In this document: positions 1 to 5,477 of the stretch, in pieces
How the letters are laid out: the number at the start of each line of letters is the position of its first letter
Numbering within the stretch: the first letter of the stretch is position 1
Assembly (NCBI GenBank): GCA_029051915.1
Contig: JAIDKM010000035.1
Coordinates: forward strand, 1-6,082
Source: Alistipes sp.
GTDB taxonomy: Bacteria > Bacteroidota > Bacteroidia > Bacteroidales > Rikenellaceae
DNA length: 6,082 nt
Direction of reading: 5' to 3'
Notes under the pieces: model-generated
The model's input: the letters and a program-made list of their open reading frames with translations, nothing else
The model's database searches: none
Told to the model about the DNA's origin: nothing
Position numbers and translations under genes: made by a program

Positions 1-259
1 CGTTGTTCTTCTGAGGCACCATGTCGAGGTGGGCCTGCAAAACGACCCCCTTGCGGTTCTCCATGCCCGGCGAAGCGGGCTTGCGGACGTAGATGTTATG
101 CGCACCGTCCTCCCGGCATTCGAGCCCCAGCGCCCGGACGACGCCGAGCACGTATTCCCGGATCTTCTCCTCGTGTCCCGAGGGACGCGGAATGCGGGCG
201 ATCTCCGCGAAATACTTCCACACGAGCGCCGGTTTCAGCGCAGTCAGATTTCTATCCAT
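1..259 (-). CDS. pepD: Aminoacyl-histidine dipeptidase (PepD, cytosol non-specific dipeptidase), N-terminal part
   Basis: The reverse strand from ATG at 259 reads 86 codons and runs off the left edge, so the C-terminal majority of a protein usually near 480-490 residues is missing. The visible part has the PepD hallmarks: an N-terminal segment with PRPSGHEEKI at residues 24-33, and QAHLDMVPQKN at 75-85. In that second motif His77 would be the first metal ligand and Asp79 the residue that supports the catalytic water in the M20/M28-like zinc peptidase fold. Known members are cytoplasmic metallopeptidases that cleave dipeptides, including Xaa-His such as carnosine. No signal peptide is visible, in line with a cytosolic enzyme. 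The gene starts 17 bases after the phoH stop codon and has no recognisable TAnnTTTG promoter of its own, so it is probably the last visible gene of the leftward operon. Family assignment is secure from the motifs; substrate range is not visible. Confidence 0.93.
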   Translation of the reverse strand, partial: MDRNLTALKPALVWKYFAEIARIPRPSGHEEKIREYVLGVVRALGLECREDGAHNIYVRKPASPGMENRKGVVLQAHLDMVPQKNN

Positions 260-276
260 AGCAGTATAGGTTTGAA

Positions 277-1242
277 TTATCGATTGTTTTCCTGAGGAGC
301 CGTCGCCTGGTCGAACGCCTCGACGATCTGCTTGACCAACTCGTGCCGCACGATGTCGCGCTTGTCGAACTCGACGAAGCCGATCCCCTTCACGGATCGC
401 AGGATCTCCATCGCCCGCACCAGTCCGCTGTCGCCCTTATGCGGGAGGTCGATCTGCGTAACGTCGCCCGTAACGATGAACCGGGCGTTGCGCCCCATGC
501 GGGTGAGGAACATTTTGATCTGAGACAAAGTGGTATTCTGTGCCTCATCGAGAATGACGAAAGCGTTGTCGAGCGTACGTCCGCGCATGTAAGCCAACGG
601 AGCGATCTGCACGGCCCCCTCCTCGATGAGCTTGACGAGCCGCGCGGGCGGAATCATGTCGTTCAACGCATCGTAGAGCGGCTGGAGGTAGGGATCGAGC
701 TTCTCCTTCATGTCGCCTGGCAGAAAACCCAGCTTCTCACCCGCCTCGACGGCCGGCCGAGTAAGGATGATCCTCCGCACCTGCCGCTCCTTCAAGGCCC
801 GGACGGCCAAGGCGATGGCCGTATAAGTTTTGCCCGAACCGGCGGGCCCGACGGCGAAGAGCAGATCGTTGCTATCGAACGACTTCACCAACTTCTGCTG
901 GTTCACAGTCCGGGCCCGGACGATGTTGCCGTTGTTGCCGTAGACGATGACGTCCTTGTCGAGAGGCTCCTCCTGCCGGACGGACGACCCGGCGAAACAC
1001 TGGTCGACGACCTCCGCCGAGACATGCCCGTACTTGAGGTAATAAGCGGCGAAGCCCTCGAAGCGCCGGCGGAACTGCGCCGTCTCGGCCTCGGAACCGA
1101 GCACCTTGAGCGTGGAACCGCGCGCGATGATCTTCAACGAAGGATGCAACGACCGGATCCGGTCGAGGTAGACGCTCTGCGGGCCGTAGAGCTCGCGGGG
1201 ATCGACCCCGTCGACGGGAATCTCCTTAGCGATGTCGGTCAT
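277..1242 (-). CDS. phoH: PhoH-family P-loop ATPase (PhoH-like / YbeZ type)
   Basis: This 321-residue protein has the normal length and full motif set of the bacterial PhoH-like ATPases. An N-terminal domain (about 1-115) carries a KH-like stretch, followed by the PhoH core: Walker A GPAGSGKT at 132-139, the family motif TRPAVEAGEKLGFLPGD at 161-177, YMRGRTLDN at 218-226, Walker B ILDEAQN at 230-236, TGD at 258-260, and a closing FDKRDIVRH at 292-300. Members are cytoplasmic ATPases; E. coli YbeZ pairs with the endonuclease YbeY in rRNA/ribosome metabolism, and related PhoH proteins have been linked to RNA helicase activity. No ybeY is visible here. The start ATG at 1242 is only three bases past the stop codon of the upstream barrel gene, which suggests translational coupling; no strong Shine-Dalgarno is seen, as is usual in Bacteroidota. 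The family call is firm; its cellular role here is inferred from relatives. Confidence 0.96.
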   Translation of the reverse strand: MTDIAKEIPVDGVDPRELYGPQSVYLDRIRSLHPSLKIIARGSTLKVLGSEAETAQFRRRFEGFAAYYLKYGHVSAEVVDQCFAGSSVRQEEPLDKDVIVYGNNGNIVRARTVNQQKLVKSFDSNDLLFAVGPAGSGKTYTAIALAVRALKERQVRRIILTRPAVEAGEKLGFLPGDMKEKLDPYLQPLYDALNDMIPPARLVKLIEEGAVQIAPLAYMRGRTLDNAFVILDEAQNTTLSQIKMFLTRMGRNARFIVTGDVTQIDLPHKGDSGLVRAMEILRSVKGIGFVEFDKRDIVRHELVKQIVEAFDQATAPQENNR

Positions 1243-1245
1243 GCG

Positions 1246-1836
1246 CTAAAACAGATAACCGACGTTCAACGCGACGTTGTAAGTACGCAACTTATCCAAC
1301 GTCAGGTCATCGGACAGCTCGACATTGGTCTTGGACTTGAACTGCCCGTTGTAACGCAAGTCGACGGTCAGATGCTTCAACACCGTAACGCCGGCGCCGA
1401 CCGAATAAGAGAGCGTAGGCCGCACGCGCGCGAAGTCGAGCAGATCGCCCCCGGACTTCTGTTTGCAACTGTTCAAGACGGTGAAGACCGGGCCGGCGAA
1501 GATACGCAAGAAACGGATGGGCCGGAATGCCGCCAACACAGGCACGTCGACCGAATTGGACTTGAGGTTGATCTCGTCGCCGCCCTCGGGACGGATGCGC
1601 AACCCCTGGCGCACGTAGAAGATCTGCGGATCGACCGAGAACCACCCGAACTTGAGCGACGTAACGATACCGGCCTGCCAACCGAGCTTGTTGCTGATAT
1701 CAGTCTTGTCCATCTTGGTGGTGTAATCGGGAACGTTGATACCGGCCATGACGCCCCACTCGACTTTCAGAGGCTGGGCCGACGCGGCCGCAAGGGCCGA
1801 GATGAAGAAAAACGAGAGAAGAAGTTTTCGAAACAT
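1246..1836 (-). CDS. Small outer-membrane beta-barrel protein (PorT / OMP_b-brl_2-like)
   Basis: This 196-residue protein starts with a clear Sec signal peptide: MFRK, then a hydrophobic run (residues 5-18), then ASA followed by Gln21 as a likely signal peptidase I site. No lipobox cysteine is present. The mature part consists of alternating polar/hydrophobic strands rich in Gly and aromatics, such as WGVMAGINV, GWFSVDPQIFYVRQG and NVALNVGYLF. It ends in a C-terminal Phe, the usual signal for BAM-dependent outer-membrane insertion. Length and pattern fit an eight-stranded barrel of the type often annotated 'porin family protein' or PorT-like in Bacteroidota. An eight-stranded barrel is probably too narrow to be a true diffusion pore, so a structural or accessory envelope role is as likely. 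I chose ATG 1836 because the signal peptide begins there; the same frame is open far upstream but that stretch overlaps the MFS gene and has no protein-like character. It lies 20 bases after the MFS stop and 3 before phoH. Confidence 0.85.
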   Translation of the reverse strand: MFRKLLLSFFFISALAAASAQPLKVEWGVMAGINVPDYTTKMDKTDISNKLGWQAGIVTSLKFGWFSVDPQIFYVRQGLRIRPEGGDEINLKSNSVDVPVLAAFRPIRFLRIFAGPVFTVLNSCKQKSGGDLLDFARVRPTLSYSVGAGVTVLKHLTVDLRYNGQFKSKTNVELSDDLTLDKLRTYNVALNVGYLF

Positions 1837-1856
1837 GATCGTGATTTTATGATTAT

Positions 1857-3008
1857 TCAATTCTTGATTCGCAGTTTGCAAGCGGCCCAAAACATATACC
1901 CGACGCAGGCGGCGACGAAAAGCATGCCCGTGTGCGGATTGCCCGAAACCCGGATGACGGCGCCGCAGACTGGCCCCGAAATCGCCCCAGCGGCGATCGC
2001 CATAATCATCAGACCGGCGACCCCGTTGGCATGCGCGGGCTCGGCCTTGGTAGCCACGGCGTAGAATGTCGCGAAGACGCAAGCCATGGCGAAGCCCAGC
2101 AGCCCCACGGCGCCGTAGATGGCCGCCTCGTTGCGGACGAAGAGCAACGCCACGACCAATGCCAACGCCCCGGCCATGTTCCAACGCAGATATTTGACAT
2201 CGGAATAACGCAACAACACCCACGCCCCGACCAACGTACCGACGATGCGGCAGGCGTAGAACCCGGTCGTAGTGAGAATCGACGAAGGATTGTCGATCAA
2301 CCGCACGGAGATGAATCCGATGCCGACGTCGGCGGCGATGAAACAAGCCACGCCGACCGTAGCGAGCAACACCGAAGAATTGCGCAACAACCGGAAACAA
2401 TCGGCCGCACCGGCAGCCTTTCCCTGAACAGGTGGCTCGGGAACCGCCGTCAGCTGCAACCAGATGCCGCCGGCGACCGTCAAAACGGCATAGATCGGCA
2501 ACAACAGTCGCCACGAACCGGTAGCGGCGACCAAACCGGTAACGATCGGAGCCAGCAAGAGCAACGAGATGTTGCGGAAAATCTGACCGATGGTCAAGAA
2601 ACTGGTCATGCGCTCGCCCGGCACGATGGTGGCCAACAAGGGATTGACGGCGACCTGCACGATGGTATTGCCGACGCCCAGCAAACCGAAGCCGGCGAAG
2701 TACCATCCCAAAGCGCACCCCTCGCCGGCGAGAAACGGCACCGACAAACCGACGCACGTAAAGCCGTAGCCGAGCAAAGCCGTAGCCTTGCGGCCGATGC
2801 GGTTCATCAAAGCGGCCACGGGCGTGGAGAGCAAGAGGAACCACAAGAACACCATGGTGGGCAAAAAATTCACGGCACCCTGCTGTGCCGCGGGAAACTC
2901 GGCGGCGATGCGGCCGGTGATGGGAGCGACGATGTCGCAGAACCCCATGATGAAGAAACCCGCCAAGACGGGCGCCAACAACCTTTTATCGACTTTCCGA
3001 ACGTTCAT
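1857..3008 (-). CDS. MFS transporter, fucose/hexose (FHS, FucP-like) type
   Basis: A 383-residue integral membrane protein with about twelve hydrophobic segments (roughly 11-33, 47-68, 75-94, 101-125, 140-162, 167-187, then 212-236, 245-266, 275-291, 297-319, 328-353, 359-379). The two halves are split by a polar loop around 190-210. The loop after the second segment has NRIGRKATALLGY (69-81), a version of the MFS motif DRxGRR, and segment 4 has VNPLLA (121-126), resembling the NP motif of the FHS/FucP sugar:H+ symporters. This suggests uptake of a hexose, deoxyhexose or amino sugar across the inner membrane, but the substrate cannot be read from sequence. It is a little shorter than typical FucP/NagP proteins (about 400-440). 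The start ATG 3008 follows a purine-rich AGAGAGA stretch and gives a short charged N-terminus before segment 1. It is the first gene of the leftward operon. A drug or metabolite exporter is the main alternative. Confidence 0.88.
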   Translation of the reverse strand: MNVRKVDKRLLAPVLAGFFIMGFCDIVAPITGRIAAEFPAAQQGAVNFLPTMVFLWFLLLSTPVAALMNRIGRKATALLGYGFTCVGLSVPFLAGEGCALGWYFAGFGLLGVGNTIVQVAVNPLLATIVPGERMTSFLTIGQIFRNISLLLLAPIVTGLVAATGSWRLLLPIYAVLTVAGGIWLQLTAVPEPPVQGKAAGAADCFRLLRNSSVLLATVGVACFIAADVGIGFISVRLIDNPSSILTTTGFYACRIVGTLVGAWVLLRYSDVKYLRWNMAGALALVVALLFVRNEAAIYGAVGLLGFAMACVFATFYAVATKAEPAHANGVAGLMIMAIAAGAISGPVCGAVIRVSGNPHTGMLFVAACVGYMFWAACKLRIKN

Positions 3009-3074
3009 TTCGATCTCTCTGTTTATTCGGGACGCTACGGCAGTCGAGGCGTTCGGCCGCCGCAGTCCGCAATC

Positions 3075-3091
3075 TATCTTTTACAAAGGTA
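3075..3091. repeat. Near-palindrome spanning the MFS -7 box
   Basis: The 17 bases have arms TATCTTT and AAAGGTA around a three-base centre; the arms match as an inverted repeat at six of seven positions. The right arm is the minus-strand -7 box of the MFS operon, and the left arm read forward is TATCTTTT, one base off the same consensus. It could be an operator or simply two face-to-face promoter-like elements. No binding protein is suggested by the sequence. Confidence 0.45.
3084..3091 (-). promoter_or_regulatory. Bacteroidota -7 promoter element (TACCTTTG) for the MFS operon
   Basis: Read on the minus strand the bases are TACCTTTG, an exact match to TAnnTTTG recognised by the Bacteroidota housekeeping sigma factor. 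Transcription would begin a few bases downstream, near 3077-3080, leaving a leader of roughly 70 bases before the MFS ATG. A good TTTG -33 box at the usual spacing of about 20 bases is not present; a TTTTG lies at 3108-3104, 12 bases upstream, which is too close. The location just upstream of the first operon gene supports the call. Confidence 0.65.
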
Positions 3092-3167
3092 CATTTTTTT
3101 CGGCAAAACGGATTCCGGGCCCCGAAAAATTTAAGGCCGAAGGGAAACCGACCGCCGACCGCTACCC

Positions 3168-3194
3168 AAAAATCCGGCCGCAACCGTTGCCGGA
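3168..3194 (-). terminator. Possible minus-strand intrinsic terminator in the divergent region
   Basis: On the minus strand, TCCGGC (3194-3189) and GCCGGA (3178-3173) form a perfect GC-rich 6-bp stem with a 10-base loop, followed directly by five T residues (3172-3168). That is the layout of a short rho-independent terminator. It faces the MFS operon but lies upstream of the MFS promoter, and no minus-strand gene precedes it, so it could only stop antisense transcription coming out of the antiporter region. The stem is short and the T run brief, so it may be chance. Confidence 0.35.
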
Positions 3195-3240
3195 AAGGCC
3201 GAAGAACGACAAATTTTGCATCGGAAAGCGAAAGATTGCG

Positions 3241-3258
3241 CAAATATGGCTATATTTG
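3241..3258. repeat. Perfect 7-4-7 inverted repeat just before the antiporter start
   Basis: The arms are CAAATAT (3241-3247) and ATATTTG (3252-3258), separated by GGCT. It covers the candidate -7 box of the antiporter gene and ends two bases before ATG 3261. An 8-base palindrome TTGCGCAA (3236-3243) overlaps its left edge. It may be a repressor operator or, if transcribed, a hairpin near the start codon. Confidence 0.5.
3251..3258 (+). promoter_or_regulatory. Candidate -7 promoter element (TATATTTG) for the antiporter gene
   Basis: TATATTTG matches TAnnTTTG exactly. If used, transcription would start around 3262-3265, at or next to the ATG codons at 3261 and 3264, so the mRNA would be nearly leaderless or translation would start further in. 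No convincing -33 TTTG is present at the right spacing. A weaker alternative, TATCTTTT at 3075-3082, would give a leader of about 170 bases. This element should be seen as probable, not settled. Confidence 0.45.
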
Positions 3259-3260
3259 TA

Positions 3261-5372
3261 ATGATGATACCTACCTGCATACCCCTGATTACGCTACCGC
3301 TCGAGGATCCGATCCTCAAGTTCATGCTTATCATGGCCATCGTGCTGGGAGCGCCCCTGCTTCTGAACCGGCTGAAGATCCCCTACCTGCTGGGACTCAT
3401 CATCGCCGGAGCCCTGATCGGGCCCCACGGGCTGAATCTGGTGCTGCGCGACAGCAGCATCATTCTTTCGGGCACGGCGGGACTCCTCTACATCATGTTC
3501 CTGTCGGGACTCGACATGGACATGAACGACTTCAAGCGCAACGGCTGGCGCAGCCTGGTTTTCGGACTCTACACTTTCTCGGTGCCGATGGCCTTCGGCA
3601 TCGTGGCGGGATATTACATGCTGGGATATCCGCTCCATTCCTCGATTCTGCTGGCGGGACTCTTCGCCTCGCAGACGCTGATCGCCTACCCGATCGTCAG
3701 CCGCCTGGGCATCACGCGCGACAAAGCCGTAACGATCGCCGTAGGCGGAACGATCATCACGGACATCCTGGCCCTGATGGTGCTGACGGTGGTGGTGGGT
3801 CTCTCGACCGGCGAGGCGGACAACACCTTCTGGATCCGCTTCGGCTGCTCGGTGATCGCCTGCGTGGCGGGCATTCTGCTGCTCTTCCCGCTGCTCGGCC
3901 GCTGGTTCTTCAAACACTGCAGCGACAACGTATCGCAATATGTATTCGTACTGGTGATGGTCTTTCTGGGAGCCTACCTTGCCCAACTGGCGGGACTCGA
4001 ACCCATCATCGGAGCCTTTCTGGCGGGACTGGCGATGAACCGGCTGATTCCGGGCACCTCGCCGCTGATGAACCGCATCGAATTCGTGGGCAACGCCATC
4101 TTCATTCCCTTCTTCCTGATCGGCGTAGGCATGCTGATCGACTACCGGGCCTTCTTCCAAAGCTGGGAGAGCCTGCGGGTGAGCGCCGTGATGATCGTGA
4201 TGGTAACGGCGGCGAAATATCTTGCGGCCTGCCTGACGCAAAAGACCTTTCGGCTGAGCCGCGACCAACGCACGCTGCTGTTCGGACTGAGCAGCGCCCA
4301 TGTGGCGGCGACGCTGGCGGCCGTGATGGTGGGCTACAATGTGATTCTGGGCTACACGCCCGAAGGAGAACCGATCCGTCTGCTCAACGAAGCGGTGCTC
4401 AACGGCACGATCCTGATGATTCTGGCGACCTGCACGATCTCGACCTTCGCGGCGCAACGCGGCGCCCACCACATTGCGATCAAAGGTGCGCAGAGCGCAC
4501 CCGAACGCGGCACGGGCGAACATGTACTGATTCCCATAGCCCACCGCGAAACGATCGGCGAACTGGTAGGGCTGAGCATCGCACTGACGAAACAAAAGTA
4601 CCGCAGCCTTTATGCGCTGAACGTGATCGACAACCAAGCCGACGACCCCGAGCTGAAGAAACACGCCGAAAATCTGCTCGAAACGGCCGTAACGACGGCC
4701 GCAGCGACCGACATCCACCTTCACAGCCTGCTGCGCTACGATGTGAACATTGTGAATGCGATCGTGAGCGCCGTGCGGGAACGCAACATCCCCGCCCTGG
4801 TGCTGGGCATGCACCGAAACACCGCGGGGCCGAACATTCAGATTCCGGGCATAGCGGGAGCGACGACGGCCTCCGCCTTAGGCAAGACGCTGGCGGCCGT
4901 GCTGGCGCAATGCTCCGTAACGACGTTCATCTACCGTCCGGTTCAACCGCTGCCGACGGTCAAACGCCACCTGGTCGTAGTGCCGCGCCAAGCGGAGCTG
5001 GAAGCGGGATTCCAAGCCTGGCTGCTGCGCATCCGCCATCTGGCGCACGACACGGGAGCCCGGCTGATCTTCCATGCCCCGGCGCAGACGATACAACACC
5101 TGCGAGGAACCCGCAACCGCAAAGACATAGCCCACTACGACGTACGAGAAGAAGGATGGGACAATCCTGCGAATCTGCTGCCCGAAGTCCGGGAAGACGA
5201 CTGTCTCTGGGTGGTGATGAGCCGCCGCGACCGCATCTCCTACCAGGCGGGCATGCACCGCATACCGGCCTATCTGGACGAAACGCTCCGCGGCAACAGT
5301 TTCGTACTGGTTTACCCGGTTCAGGCCGGCCACGCCGAACAACAAGGCATATTCAACATGAATTTGGGATGA
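3261..5372 (+). CDS. CPA2-family cation:proton antiporter with USP-like cytoplasmic tail
   Basis: From ATG 3261 this is a 703-residue protein. Residues about 16-396 form a Na+/H+ exchanger domain with roughly 12-13 membrane segments. They include the family signature LGLIIAGALIGPHGL (44-58) and FLSGLDMDM (80-88), where CPA2 proteins often have an acidic residue. The ion-site helix reads GGTIITDILAL (162-172): the usual DD or ND pair is Thr167-Asp168. Lys319 in AAKYL may be the helix-10 lysine seen in NapA-like proteins. Residues about 419-561 look like a universal-stress-protein (Usp) domain with an alternating beta/alpha pattern and a VLGMHRN segment (514-520), and 569-690 resemble a second, more diverged copy. 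It probably exchanges Na+ or K+ for H+ at the inner membrane, with the tail sensing a ligand. ATG 3246, ATG 3264 and TTG 3216 are alternative starts; I prefer 3261/3264 because the upstream bases look like promoter. It is transcribed divergently from the MFS operon and seems to be a single-gene unit. Confidence 0.9.
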   Translation: MMIPTCIPLITLPLEDPILKFMLIMAIVLGAPLLLNRLKIPYLLGLIIAGALIGPHGLNLVLRDSSIILSGTAGLLYIMFLSGLDMDMNDFKRNGWRSLVFGLYTFSVPMAFGIVAGYYMLGYPLHSSILLAGLFASQTLIAYPIVSRLGITRDKAVTIAVGGTIITDILALMVLTVVVGLSTGEADNTFWIRFGCSVIACVAGILLLFPLLGRWFFKHCSDNVSQYVFVLVMVFLGAYLAQLAGLEPIIGAFLAGLAMNRLIPGTSPLMNRIEFVGNAIFIPFFLIGVGMLIDYRAFFQSWESLRVSAVMIVMVTAAKYLAACLTQKTFRLSRDQRTLLFGLSSAHVAATLAAVMVGYNVILGYTPEGEPIRLLNEAVLNGTILMILATCTISTFAAQRGAHHIAIKGAQSAPERGTGEHVLIPIAHRETIGELVGLSIALTKQKYRSLYALNVIDNQADDPELKKHAENLLETAVTTAAATDIHLHSLLRYDVNIVNAIVSAVRERNIPALVLGMHRNTAGPNIQIPGIAGATTASALGKTLAAVLAQCSVTTFIYRPVQPLPTVKRHLVVVPRQAELEAGFQAWLLRIRHLAHDTGARLIFHAPAQTIQHLRGTRNRKDIAHYDVREEGWDNPANLLPEVREDDCLWVVMSRRDRISYQAGMHRIPAYLDETLRGNSFVLVYPVQAGHAEQQGIFNMNLG

Positions 5373-5440
5373 GAAAATTCACATCCGACCGCGATTTCGC
5401 CTTTTTAATTCCCGATTTTTCATTCTATTCTTAATTTCCC

Positions 5441-5448
5441 TATCTTTG
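5441..5448 (+). promoter_or_regulatory. Bacteroidota -7 promoter element (TATCTTTG) for der
   Basis: TATCTTTG matches TAnnTTTG exactly and sits in an AT-rich 105-base gap (5373-5477) between the antiporter stop and der. A TTTT at 5417-5420 lies about 20 bases upstream, where the -33 TTTG is expected, so it is a weak -33 candidate. The predicted start site near 5453-5456 leaves a leader of about 22-25 bases with a ribosome-binding site. Position, composition and leader length all fit, making this the best-supported promoter in the window. Confidence 0.75.
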
Positions 5449-5467
5449 TCCCCGGAATCGCAAAAAG

Positions 5468-5473
5468 TAAGGA
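5468..5473 (+). promoter_or_regulatory. Ribosome-binding site of der
   Basis: TAAGGA lies four bases before ATG 5478. Purine-rich Shine-Dalgarno sites are uncommon in Bacteroidota, so this helps fix the start codon of der. Confidence 0.55.
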
Positions 5474-5477
5474 CATC

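Noticed and set aside
343..2064. A 573-codon plus-strand open frame opposite phoH and the barrel gene
   Set aside because: It is an antisense shadow of three recognisable minus-strand genes, with no known motif and biased composition.
1246..2844. The barrel gene frame extended to a 532-codon protein starting at 2844
   Set aside because: The extra N-terminal part overlaps the MFS gene out of frame and is Arg/Gly-rich nonsense; the signal peptide at 1836 shows the true start.
3133..3204. Direct repeat AAGGCCGAAG at 3133-3142 and 3195-3204
   Set aside because: Only ten bases, two copies, and GC-rich words of this sort are common here; no target-site or array structure surrounds them.
3009..3260. 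A small gene in the divergent intergenic region
   Set aside because: The open frames here have poor composition, run into neighbouring genes in wrong frames, and cross the promoter-like elements; no start with support was found.
3294..4814. A 506-codon minus-strand open frame opposite the antiporter
   Set aside because: The His/Gln/Arg/Asp-rich translation is typical of antisense frames in GC-rich genes; the plus-strand membrane protein is clear.
5391..5406. GCGATTTCGC followed by CTTTTT after the antiporter as a terminator
   Set aside because: Only a 3-bp stem with a four-base loop can form, too weak to call an intrinsic terminator; no better hairpin was found in the gap.
3236..5434. A 732-codon open frame on the plus strand overlapping the whole antiporter gene in another frame
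   Set aside because: It is rich in Arg, His, Asp, Gly and Pro with no domain or membrane pattern, and exists because GC-rich codons of the real gene leave few stops in other frames.
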